Source of the DNA: Lentisphaeria bacterium
Lineage (GTDB): Bacteria; Verrucomicrobiota; Lentisphaeria; Victivallales; UBA1829
NCBI GenBank assembly: GCA_017456805.1
Contig: JAFTIQ010000050.1
Span: 1-17,358 of the forward strand
Reading direction: 5' to 3'
DNA length: 17,358 nt
A program made the position numbers and the translations under genes. The notes under the pieces were generated by a model, which was given only the letters and a program-made list of their open reading frames with translations, was not told the origin of the DNA and did not search any database. Shown here piece after piece: positions 7,878 to 15,228 of the stretch; positions within the stretch are counted from its first letter, which is position 1; the number at the start of each line of letters is the position of its first letter.

Positions 7878-8528
7878 ATGAAAATATTAAATACACCAGC
7901 TATGCGACGTATGCCGACTTATCTGCATCAGCTGTTCCATTTGCGACTCTCAGGACAGGAATGGGTTTCTTGTGCGGATCTTGCAAAATATATGAGTATT
8001 CCTCATGTCATGGTGCGCAAAGATATTGGAATGACAGGTTTGCCCGGCAATAAACGGCATGGATTCAAAGTCAATGATCTTATTGATGCTATATTGAGAT
8101 TCGTCGGATGGGATAAACCATCCTCTGCGACATTAGTCGGAGCCGGTTCATTAGGGGCCGCTATATTGAATTTTGATGATTTCCGTTCCTATAATTTCAT
8201 AATTGAATCTGTGTTTGATTCATCTCCTGAAAAAATCGGACGTTCTGTTCATGGTCATGAGGTTTACGATTTGGCTGATATCCGTAAGCGGCTGAAATTT
8301 GCCCCTCCCAAAGTCGTCATTATATGCGTTCCTACGGTTGGAGCACAGTTGGTTGCCGATATTATGGTATCTTTAGGAATAAAATATTTGTGGAATTTTT
8401 CCAATGTCTGCCTGAATGTTCCACCGGGCGTGATCGTTCAACGGGAAGTGATCGCAGGCGGGCTCGCTGTTTTGTTTGCGAAGATGAACAAGGCTGAGGG
8501 CAGGGAAGAGCTTAATTGCGATGAGTAA
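7878..8528 (+). CDS. rex: Redox-sensing transcriptional repressor Rex
   Basis: This 216-residue protein is a full-length Rex: an N-terminal winged-helix DNA-binding domain (about 1-80; RRMPTYLHQL, VMVRKDIGMTGLPG, GFKVNDLIDAI) and a Rossmann NAD(H)-binding domain with GAGSLG (88-93), the VFDSSPEKIG strand and turn, VVIICVPTVGAQ, and the VPPGVIVQREV end leading to a C-terminal helix. Rex homodimers bind operators when NAD+ dominates and release them when NADH rises, inducing fermentation and hydrogenase genes. A ribosome site AAGGA (7868-7872) precedes the ATG. It is followed by its own terminator, then by adhE, a classical Rex target. Rex usually has GxGNLG; here Asn is Ser, which should still bind dinucleotide. 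Confidence 0.95.
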   Translation: MKILNTPAMRRMPTYLHQLFHLRLSGQEWVSCADLAKYMSIPHVMVRKDIGMTGLPGNKRHGFKVNDLIDAILRFVGWDKPSSATLVGAGSLGAAILNFDDFRSYNFIIESVFDSSPEKIGRSVHGHEVYDLADIRKRLKFAPPKVVIICVPTVGAQLVADIMVSLGIKYLWNFSNVCLNVPPGVIVQREVIAGGLAVLFAKMNKAEGREELNCDE

Positions 8529-8535
8529 TCATTTC

Positions 8536-8566
8536 AGGAACGCAAAATATTGCGTTCCTTTTTTTT
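8536..8566 (+). terminator. Terminator after rex
   Basis: AGGAACGCAA pairs with TTGCGTTCCT around a very short AT loop and runs into eight T. It lies eight bases after the rex stop, so rex and adhE are separate transcripts. Confidence 0.92.
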
Positions 8567-8602
8567 CTCTCCGAAACAAGTGAAGTTTTTTTTAGTTGTT
8601 TT

Positions 8603-8892
8603 CAGATGATCGTTTTTTAGCAACAGGAGCTTTTTTGCCTGAAGAATTCCATCGTTTGCAAGAAAAATATATTCTTCAAATCTTTTTTCTTTTAGACAGT
8701 TATATATAAAAAAATATCTTTTTAATTTGCTGTCAGACTCTCTGTTTACGCAGAAAAATCCTCTCGTTTTATTTTCGGGATGATAAAAAAATATCAATAT
8801 TTTTTACATCTTCTGCTTGTATTTTAAAAAATCGATGATATATTAATCGCAGATGATAAAAAACGAACATCAGATGATAATAAAAAATCATC
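8603..8892. promoter_or_regulatory. Candidate operator region upstream of adhE with GATGAT motifs
   Basis: This AT-rich region before adhE contains CAGATGAT three times (8603-8610, 8850-8857, 8871-8878). GATGATAAAAAA occurs twice (8779-8790, 8852-8863). A perfect inverted pair is GATGAT 8873-8878 with ATCATC 8887-8892, just ahead of the ribosome site. A longer imperfect palindrome spans 8779-8810, immediately upstream of the -35. The 13-base GATGATATATTAA at the -10 (8834-8846) also occurs at the rex -10. The arrangement suggests binding sites for a regulator, with Rex the first candidate, but the motif is not the textbook Rex box. No gene is supported in 8567-8915. Confidence 0.45.
8817..8844 (+). 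promoter_or_regulatory. adhE: Promoter for adhE
   Basis: TTGTAT (8817-8822), a 16-base spacer and TATATT (8839-8844). About 70 bases of leader, containing two CAGATGAT copies and an inverted repeat, separate it from the adhE start. It is the last convincing promoter before the hydrogenase genes. Confidence 0.65.
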
Positions 8893-8915
8893 AAACCAAC
8901 CATAAGGAGCTTAAA

Positions 8916-11555
8916 ATGGACAAGAAAGTGAAAAACACCCCCGAAGTCGCCCCTGAAGTGAAAGAGGCAGAGGAAAGAGCCTTGATTGACGCACTGGTTG
9001 CCAAAGTCAGTGTTGCCCAAAAGGAATTTGCCAACTTCTCCCAGGAAAAGGTTGATAAGATTTTCCAGGCAGCAGCTCTTGCGGCAAACAACATGCGAAT
9101 TCCGCTTGCTCAAATGGCGGTTGAAGAAACCGGTATGGGCATTGTGGAAGATAAGATCATCAAAAATCACTATGCGTCCGAATATATCTGCAACAAGTAT
9201 CTTCCTTTGAAGACCTGCGGAATTATTGAAACAGATGATGCGACAGGTATGATCAAAGTTGCAGAACCCCGCGGTGTTATCGCCGGGATCATTCCGACTA
9301 CCAATCCTACTTCAACTGCCATTTTCAAAGCTCTTTGCGCTCTCAAAACCCGTAACGGTATCGTCTTCAGTCCCCACCCGCGAGCAAAAAAATGTACCTG
9401 TCTTGCTGCAAAGATCGTACTTGATGCTGCAGTAAAAGCCGGAGCTCCCAAAGACATTATTGCCTGGATTGATGAGCCGACTGTTGCAATGAGCGGTTAC
9501 CTTATGAGTCACAATGATGTTTCTCTGATTCTTGCGACCGGCGGTCCGGGTATGGTCAAAGCTGCCTATTCCAGCGGAACCCCGGCAGTTGGAGTCGGTC
9601 CCGGAAATACGCCTGTTGTTTTTGACGATACCTGCGATATTGAAATGGCGGTCAGCAGTGTTTTGCTTTCCAAAACCTTTGATAATGGTATGATCTGTGC
9701 ATCTGAGCAGTCGGTAACAGTCATGGCTTCCATTTACGATGCTGTGAAGAAAGAATTTATCAAACGCGGCGGTTACATTCTCAATGCAAAAGAAGCGGAA
9801 GCGGTTGGCAATGTGATTCAGGTTGATGGAAAGCTCAATGCAAAAATCGTAGGTCAGACAGCAATCACGATTGCAGAACTTGCAGGGATAAAGGTTCCGG
9901 AAAATACAAAAGCCCTGATTGCAGAAGTCTGTGGTGTTGGTATTGATGTTCCGTTCTCCAGAGAAAAACTTTCTCCCACTCTTGCGCTTTATAAAGTTGA
10001 TACTTATGAACAGGCGATCGATAATGCGAAAGCTCTGTTGGAATATGGCGGACTTGGTCATACGGCTGTGCTTTACACCAATACCCAGAATGAAGAGCGG
10101 ATCCGCGAGTTTGGTCACATGATGCTGGCAAGCCGTGTCATAATCAACGCGCCTGCATCACATGGTGCGATCGGTGACCTTTACAATTTTGCATTGAATC
10201 CGTCGCTTACGCTCGGATGCGGCAGCTGGGGCGGAAACTATGTCTCTGAAAACGTCGGTCCCATGAATCTTCTGAACATCAAATCCATTGCGAAACGGAG
10301 AGAAAATATGCTTTGGTTCCAGATCCCCTCCAAAATCTATTTCAAGTATGGCTGTCTTTGCACTGCGATCAAAGATCTTGCCGGAAAGAAACGTGCCTTC
10401 ATTGTCACAGATAAGTTCCTCTATTCCACCGGCTTGCTTGCTCCGATGCTTCAGACATTGACGGATATGGGAATTGCAACACACGTTTTCAGCGATGTTA
10501 CACCTGATCCCACTATCCAGCTGGCACACAAAGGTCTTGAACAGCTCCGCAGCTTTGATGCAGATGTGATTATTGCCGTCGGCGGCGGATCTCCGATTGA
10601 CGCAGCAAAGATCATGTGGTTGATGTATGAGCAGCCGGATGTCAGTTTTGAAGATATTGCCATGCGTTTTATGGATATCAGGAAACGTATTGTCAAAATT
10701 GAACCGTTGGGCAAAAAAGCGATGTTTGTTGCTGTTCCCACAACCAGCGGAACCGGATCTGAAGTCACCCCGTTTGCAGTTATTACGGACGAAGAAACGA
10801 ATCAGAAATTCCCGCTTGCCGATTATGCTCTTACGCCCAGCATGGCGATCATCGATACGGAACTGGTTATGAAGCTTCCGAAGGGATTGACTGCGATTTC
10901 CGGTATGGATGCTCTGACTCATGCGTTGGAAGCACGAGTTTCCTGCATGCAGAGTGACTACTGCAACGCTCTTGCCAATGAAGCAGTCAGTTTGATTTTC
11001 AAGAATCTGCCTGAATGTTACAAAAACGGTCCGATGAATGAAAATGCCCGTGAGCACATGTTTAATGCATCTGCAATGGCTGGTATGGCGTTTGCGAATG
11101 CGTTTCTCGGTTTGTGTCACTCCATGGCACATAAGCTGGGCGGTATGTATCATGTTCCGCACGGACTTGCCAACTCCTTCCTTATCAACCACATTATCAA
11201 ATTCAATGCGGTTGACTGCATGACAAAGCAGGCGGCGTTCCCGCAGTATCATTATCCCAATGCGAAAGCAGATTATGCAGCAGTTGCCCGCTATGTCGGT
11301 CTGAATGGTAAAGATGATGATGAATTGGTTTCCGCACTGTTGGATAAGATCGAAGCACTGAAAGCCGAGCTGGATATTCCGAAGGCAATGAAGCCTTGGT
11401 TCGATGCAAAGGGAATTTCGGAAGAAACCTTCCTGAAGAACCTTGATGAACTCAGCTTGAAGGCTTACGATGACCAGTGTACAGGTGCCAACCCAAGATA
11501 TCCTCTGATCAAAGAAATCAAAGAGATCTATCTGGCAGCGTACTACGGAAAATAA
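8916..11555 (+). CDS. adhE: Bifunctional acetaldehyde-CoA/alcohol dehydrogenase AdhE
   Basis: This 879-residue protein has both AdhE halves. The N-terminal CoA-acylating aldehyde dehydrogenase (about 1-440) carries IIPTTNPTST, GTPAVGVGPGNTPV and the catalytic Cys in GMICASEQ (C261). The C-terminal iron-dependent alcohol dehydrogenase (about 465-879) carries GGGSPIDAAK (from 556), VPTTSGTGSEVTPF, and iron ligands D665, H669, H735 and H749 in GMDALTHALEA and HSMAHKLGG...HVPHG. It converts acetyl-CoA to ethanol using two NADH, in the cytoplasm, and the family assembles into spirosomes. The start at 8916 is preferred over 8853 because AAGGAG (8904-8909) sits six bases upstream and the upstream 21 codons look like leader. 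No terminator or promoter is evident before the following gene, so read-through into the hydrogenase cluster is possible. Confidence 0.97.
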   Translation: MDKKVKNTPEVAPEVKEAEERALIDALVAKVSVAQKEFANFSQEKVDKIFQAAALAANNMRIPLAQMAVEETGMGIVEDKIIKNHYASEYICNKYLPLKTCGIIETDDATGMIKVAEPRGVIAGIIPTTNPTSTAIFKALCALKTRNGIVFSPHPRAKKCTCLAAKIVLDAAVKAGAPKDIIAWIDEPTVAMSGYLMSHNDVSLILATGGPGMVKAAYSSGTPAVGVGPGNTPVVFDDTCDIEMAVSSVLLSKTFDNGMICASEQSVTVMASIYDAVKKEFIKRGGYILNAKEAEAVGNVIQVDGKLNAKIVGQTAITIAELAGIKVPENTKALIAEVCGVGIDVPFSREKLSPTLALYKVDTYEQAIDNAKALLEYGGLGHTAVLYTNTQNEERIREFGHMMLASRVIINAPASHGAIGDLYNFALNPSLTLGCGSWGGNYVSENVGPMNLLNIKSIAKRRENMLWFQIPSKIYFKYGCLCTAIKDLAGKKRAFIVTDKFLYSTGLLAPMLQTLTDMGIATHVFSDVTPDPTIQLAHKGLEQLRSFDADVIIAVGGGSPIDAAKIMWLMYEQPDVSFEDIAMRFMDIRKRIVKIEPLGKKAMFVAVPTTSGTGSEVTPFAVITDEETNQKFPLADYALTPSMAIIDTELVMKLPKGLTAISGMDALTHALEARVSCMQSDYCNALANEAVSLIFKNLPECYKNGPMNENAREHMFNASAMAGMAFANAFLGLCHSMAHKLGGMYHVPHGLANSFLINHIIKFNAVDCMTKQAAFPQYHYPNAKADYAAVARYVGLNGKDDDELVSALLDKIEALKAELDIPKAMKPWFDAKGISEETFLKNLDELSLKAYDDQCTGANPRYPLIKEIKEIYLAAYYGK

Positions 11556-11642
11556 AACTCCCTGTCCCTCTCCGTTGAATCAGGTTTCCCGCAACACATT
11601 CCTGATCCAGCGGGGGGGGATTTTCGAGAAAGGATTTTCAAA
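11556..11642 (+). other. adhE to hydrogenase-cluster junction
   Basis: This 87-base gap holds an inverted repeat ATCAGG/CCTGAT (11579-11584 with 11601-11606) that is not followed by T residues, and a run of eight G (11612-11619). I see neither a promoter of the window's usual form nor a terminator. An mRNA-processing or attenuating hairpin is possible. The AAAGGA ribosome site of the next gene lies at 11629-11634. Confidence 0.5.
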
Positions 11643-12065
11643 ATGGATATCTTGGAACGTATTTCTCAAGTAAGAAAAGAGGATTACGAATTTACTGGAA
11701 ATGTTGAAGATGCAGTATTTGTTTTCAAGGGAGTGCTTGGTGAAATTCTGGTAAGACAGGCGAACTTCGCCGGGGATGCTGTCAAGATTCTGGCTGCGTT
11801 TACGGAAAAACCTGTTCAGTCAAATTTTTATGAAGTTTTTGAACTGGAAAAAATGAGCAATCTTATTCCGCGTCTGGCTGTAAAGACAGCAATTCTTTGT
11901 GTTCCTCATAAAGAAGCTGCATATACAGCAGAGCAGCTTATGAAGTGTGGGATCTGCCGCATTCTGAATTGGAGCGGAGAATTTCTTACAACCAAAACGA
12001 ACACCGCGATTCTGAATGAAGAACCGCCTTGTGTCAACTTCGGAAAATCTGAGAAGGGAGCCTGA
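11643..12065 (+). CDS. Rex-like NAD-domain protein lacking the DNA-binding domain
   Basis: This 140-residue protein aligns by eye with the Rossmann half of the Rex encoded at 7878-8528. TAILCVPHKEAAYTAEQLM--GI--ILNWSG corresponds to Rex VVIICVPTVGAQLVADIMVSLGI--LWNFSN, about one third identical over 30 residues, and VFVFKGVLGEILV corresponds to the Rex GAGSLGAAIL segment. The winged helix is absent; only about 29 residues precede the domain. The glycine motif is degraded (FKGVLG), and the C-terminal domain-swap helix of Rex is missing. It therefore cannot be a normal Rex repressor. It has its own ribosome site and sits one base before the [2Fe-2S] gene at the head of the hydrogenase operon. 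It may sense dinucleotide, modulate Rex by hetero-dimerisation, or interact with the sensory hydrogenase. All functional statements are inference; the homology itself is moderately sure. Confidence 0.7.
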   Translation: MDILERISQVRKEDYEFTGNVEDAVFVFKGVLGEILVRQANFAGDAVKILAAFTEKPVQSNFYEVFELEKMSNLIPRLAVKTAILCVPHKEAAYTAEQLMKCGICRILNWSGEFLTTKTNTAILNEEPPCVNFGKSEKGA

Positions 12066-12066
12066 T

Positions 12067-12330
12067 ATGGGGGTCAAAATGACAATATGCATTGGCAGCA
12101 GCTGCTTTGCCAGAGGAAATGCTGAAAATGTGAAAATCGTTGAAGATTTTATCGCCCAGCGGGGGCTTACAGATGAACTGGATATTGAGTTGTCCGGCGG
12201 ATTGTGCACAAACAATTGTCCTGATGGACCGGTTGTCATTGTCAATGACAAAATCTACAAACATGTAAATGCGGATGTGATGCAGGAAATCATGGAGCAT
12301 TATTTTCCGCGGAAGAGTATTGAAAAATGA
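12067..12330 (+). CDS. Thioredoxin-like [2Fe-2S] ferredoxin (NuoE/HndA-type), first copy
   Basis: This 87-residue protein has the four-cysteine pattern of thioredoxin-like [2Fe-2S] domains: C8-x4-C13 in CIGSSC and C47-x3-C51 in LCTNNC, followed by PVVIVNDKIYKHV. Such domains are the C-terminal part of NuoE and of the HydC/HndA subunits that feed electrons to NAD-linked hydrogenases; standalone forms occur in hydrogenase operons. The start at 12067 has AGGGAG (12055-12060) six bases upstream and comes one base after the Rex-like gene's stop. Met5 is an alternative. Its stop overlaps the next start by four bases (ATGA), so it is translationally coupled to the sensory hydrogenase and is probably its electron partner. 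No NuoF/HydB flavin subunit is in the window. Confidence 0.85.
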   Translation: MGVKMTICIGSSCFARGNAENVKIVEDFIAQRGLTDELDIELSGGLCTNNCPDGPVVIVNDKIYKHVNADVMQEIMEHYFPRKSIEK

Positions 12331-14024
12331 TCAAGACGGCGCCGGTATATACGATTGAAAACGAATGTCAGGATTGCTATAAATGCGTTCGTCACTGTCA
12401 TTGCAAGGCAATTCGTATTGTAGATGGGAAAGCATCGGTAATTGCAGAAAATTGCGTTGCCTGCGGGGTATGTGTAAAAGTCTGTCCATCCCATGCGAAA
12501 AAAATTCGAACGGAGCTTCCCCGATTGCGGCAAATGCTTGGAACGAACGTGAAACTTTATGCCTCCATTGCGCCAAGTTTTCCTGCCTATTTTCCCGGTA
12601 CAACGATCGGACAGCTTGCAACGGCATTGAAGAAGATCGGTTTTTCCGGAGTTGCTGAAACCGCGATCGGTGCCCAGGCAGTCAGCCGTCAAACTGCCGA
12701 ATTTTTGAAAAACACAGATTTGGATATTGTTATTTCAAGCGCATGTCCGGCATGTGTCGATTACATAAGAAAATATCATCCCGAATACACCGGTAATATT
12801 GCACCGCTTTATTCTCCGGTCATGGCTCATTGTCAGATGATCAAAGAGCGGTTCGGTGAGGATTGCAAGGTTGTATTTTTCGGACCGTGTGCGGCAAAGA
12901 AGAACGAAGCTGACCGTAATCCGGAAATCTTCTCACTTGCTGTCACCTTTGCTGTCCTGGAGGAATTGCTGGAGGAAAATGGAATTGTTCCTATGGCGGA
13001 AGAAGAATCCGCTCTCCTCATGGATCCTGCAGAGGAGGGGCGTTTTTATGCTGTCGAAGGCGGAATGAACGATACTTTGCGTGATGAAAACCGCGGGGTC
13101 CGTTATATCTCGGTTTCCGGTTTGGAGAATCTTGACAGAATGCTTCGCTTCTACAATGGCAGTGCAGGAAAGCGAAAGATTTTTCTGGAAACACTTGCCT
13201 GTCCGGGTGGATGTATTAATGGCCCTGTCATTCCTGCGGCATACGCCGGAAGTCTGGATGTTATTGCAGAAACTGACAAAATCAGTACAATGGAATCGAG
13301 CTCGAAGCGGGCGGCGCAGGAGCATATCGAAAATAAATTTTCAGCGGAATCCCTGCCGGAGTGTTATGCTTCAGAAAAAGAACTTACCGTTGCCCTGGCA
13401 AAGGTCGGAAAATTTTCCAGAGAAGATGAATTGAATTGCGGGGCTTGCGGTTATAATACCTGCCGTGAATTCGCAACAGCTTTGCTTCAGCACAAAGCGG
13501 AAGAAGCAATGTGTCATACCTATTTGAGGAAAAACTTTGAGCGTACCAGCAATGCTCTGATCCGTTTCATTCCTGCAGCAGTGGTCATGGTTGATGAGGA
13601 TCTCAATATTTGCGAATGTAATCGGAATTTTGCGATCATGAGCGACATGACAGAAGTTTATGATGCTTTGGGAAATCTGAATACAATTGCGATCGAAACT
13701 GCATTGCCCGGATTCTCTGAATTGTTCTCCAGTGTCATCAGCAATGGCGGAGAAATTGAAAAATTCAATCAGAAGTTGAAGGATAAAATCGTTAACATAA
13801 GTGTATTTTCCATTGCACACGGAAAATCTGCAGGAGCTGTCATACAAGATATTACAAAGAATGAACTGCAGCGGGAGCATATTGCTGAGAAGGCACGCAA
13901 AGTCATCCGCAAAAATGTATTGACTGTTCAGAAGGTTGCACGGCTTTTCGGAGAACATGTAGCCGATACGGAAATTCTTCTCAATGAGATTGCCGGAAGT
14001 TACGAACGGCGCGGAGGAAAATAA
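12327..14024 (+). CDS. hydS: Sensory-type [FeFe]-hydrogenase with ferredoxin, 4Fe-4S and PAS domains
   Basis: This 565-residue protein, domains in order, has a two-[4Fe-4S] ferredoxin domain (C14/C17/C20/C24 and C43/C46/C49/C53), an [FeFe]-hydrogenase H-cluster domain (about 75-310), a [4Fe-4S] domain with C371/C374/C379/C396, a PAS domain (about 405-515) and a C-terminal helix. H-cluster ligand cysteines are all present: C140 (SSACPAC), C188 (FGPCAAKK), C292 and C296 (LACPGGC). The residue before C140, the proton-relay Cys of catalytic enzymes (CpI C299), is Ala139. The Met equivalents near the cluster are Gly186 and Leu290. These changes, plus the PAS tail, are the mark of the putative sensory group C/D enzymes (HydS, HfsB). 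The role is probably sensing H2 or redox state and signalling to the adjacent phosphatase. It overlaps the phosphatase gene by one base (TAATG). Maturases HydEFG are not in the window. Confidence 0.9.
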   Translation: MIKTAPVYTIENECQDCYKCVRHCHCKAIRIVDGKASVIAENCVACGVCVKVCPSHAKKIRTELPRLRQMLGTNVKLYASIAPSFPAYFPGTTIGQLATALKKIGFSGVAETAIGAQAVSRQTAEFLKNTDLDIVISSACPACVDYIRKYHPEYTGNIAPLYSPVMAHCQMIKERFGEDCKVVFFGPCAAKKNEADRNPEIFSLAVTFAVLEELLEENGIVPMAEEESALLMDPAEEGRFYAVEGGMNDTLRDENRGVRYISVSGLENLDRMLRFYNGSAGKRKIFLETLACPGGCINGPVIPAAYAGSLDVIAETDKISTMESSSKRAAQEHIENKFSAESLPECYASEKELTVALAKVGKFSREDELNCGACGYNTCREFATALLQHKAEEAMCHTYLRKNFERTSNALIRFIPAAVVMVDEDLNICECNRNFAIMSDMTEVYDALGNLNTIAIETALPGFSELFSSVISNGGEIEKFNQKLKDKIVNISVFSIAHGKSAGAVIQDITKNELQREHIAEKARKVIRKNVLTVQKVARLFGEHVADTEILLNEIAGSYERRGGK

Positions 14025-15211
14025 TGTATTCGCAACTGTTCGTGGAAATGGAATCGTTCCAGTTTACCAAAACCGGGCAGGCTGCGTGCGGTGACGATAT
14101 CCAAATCAAGGTTCTGAAGGATGAGAACCGTTATCTTGCGGTTCTTTCAGATGGGCTTGGCAGCGGAGTCAAAGCTCATGTTCTTGCGAATATGACCACC
14201 ACCATGGCTTTGCGTTATCTGCAATCCAATATGGATACGCTGCAATCTGTGGAAACAATCATGGATTCTTTGCCCGTTTGTGAAGTCCGGAAAATCAGCT
14301 ATTCCACCTTTTCGATGATAGATCTGCGTTTAGGCGGAATTACAAGGATCGTTGAAATGGGGAATCCGCAGTATATTCAATTACGCGGTACAGAAGAGGT
14401 GCAGCCTCTGAAGCATGAAACAATCGTTTCCAAACATTGGCCTGACCGGCAGGTGGAATGTTACGAGTTGAAAATGGAACCCGGGGACCGGCTGATCGTA
14501 AGCTCCGATGGTGTTACTCAATCCGGGCTTGGAGAAGGCCCGCAGTATCGTTTCGGATGGCGCCGTTCCGGAGAAATGGAATATGCCCGGGAACGAATCT
14601 CAAGCAATCCTGAAATATCCTCTTTTTCCCTGGCGCGTTCTATTGCATATCAGGCTTATGGAATTTCAAAAAACATTTGCAAAGATGATATTTCCTGCAT
14701 GGTCATTTATATGAGAAAACCCCGCGTGATGCGTCTCCTGACAGGTCCGCCGTTTCATAAAGATCATGATATTGATTTTGCAAAGTGTGCCAATCTGGGA
14801 GAAGATCATACGATCGTATGCGGCGGAACAACTGCTAACATTCTGGAAAGAGTCATCGGCAGAAAAGTTGAAATAGATATTTCAAAACTCAGAAGAGATG
14901 ATAAACTTCCCCCGGCCGGAAGATTGCCGGGCGTCGCAATGGTGACAGAAGGAATTCTTACTCTCACCCGGGTATGCAAGGCCCTTGAGGATTCCGAGCC
15001 TGCCGATACCCTTCCTGCAACAGCCAGAAAGATCATTGAAATGATGAAGCAGCACGATAAGATCGAATTCATTGTCGGGACAAAAGTCAATGAAGCTCAT
15101 CAGGATCCGAGCCTGCCGCAGGATTTGGAATTGCGCCGCGGAATCATCCGGAGAATATCAACAGCACTGAATCAGAAATTCCGTAAGGAAACGGAAATAA
15201 CATTCTTTTAA
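14024..15211 (+). CDS. SpoIIE-family PP2C-type phosphatase with extra C-terminal domain
   Basis: This 395-residue protein has an N-terminal PP2C/SpoIIE phosphatase domain (about 1-228). It has the expected metal-binding acidic residues: D24/D25 in CGDD, D43 in LSDGLGSG, D162 in SSDGV, and D221/D222 in KDDIS. Family members remove phosphate from Ser/Thr, often on STAS-type anti-sigma antagonists. The remaining 165 residues form a separate domain I do not recognise, with IVCGGTTANILERVIGRKV and LPPAGRLPGVAMVTEGILTL as its most striking segments. The gene is translationally coupled to the PAS hydrogenase (start overlaps its stop, GGAGGA upstream). Phosphatases of this type accompany sensory [FeFe]-hydrogenases in clostridial hfs/hydS clusters, so it is the likely output of the sensor. 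No kinase, STAS protein or anti-sigma factor is encoded here, so its target is unknown. Confidence 0.87.
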   Translation: MYSQLFVEMESFQFTKTGQAACGDDIQIKVLKDENRYLAVLSDGLGSGVKAHVLANMTTTMALRYLQSNMDTLQSVETIMDSLPVCEVRKISYSTFSMIDLRLGGITRIVEMGNPQYIQLRGTEEVQPLKHETIVSKHWPDRQVECYELKMEPGDRLIVSSDGVTQSGLGEGPQYRFGWRRSGEMEYARERISSNPEISSFSLARSIAYQAYGISKNICKDDISCMVIYMRKPRVMRLLTGPPFHKDHDIDFAKCANLGEDHTIVCGGTTANILERVIGRKVEIDISKLRRDDKLPPAGRLPGVAMVTEGILTLTRVCKALEDSEPADTLPATARKIIEMMKQHDKIEFIVGTKVNEAHQDPSLPQDLELRRGIIRRISTALNQKFRKETEITFF

Positions 15212-15228
15212 CACAAGGAGAAAAGAAC

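Noticed and set aside
8534..8797. Minus-strand open frame of 87 codons between rex and adhE
   Set aside because: It runs through the rex terminator hairpin, has no ribosome site, and its Lys/Phe-rich composition follows from the AT-rich DNA.
8853..8915. 21-codon N-terminal extension of AdhE
   Set aside because: AAGGAG sits six bases before 8916, and the upstream stretch carries the repeated GATGAT motifs typical of a leader.
10158..11252. Long minus-strand open frame (364 codons) antisense to adhE, and similar antisense frames over other genes
   Set aside because: These are shadows of codon bias in the real plus-strand genes; the translations are rich in His, Cys, Asn and Arg and match no family.
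11643..12065. Calling this gene a second rex repressor
   Set aside because: There is no winged-helix domain, and the upstream DNA is too short to encode one in any frame between it and adhE.
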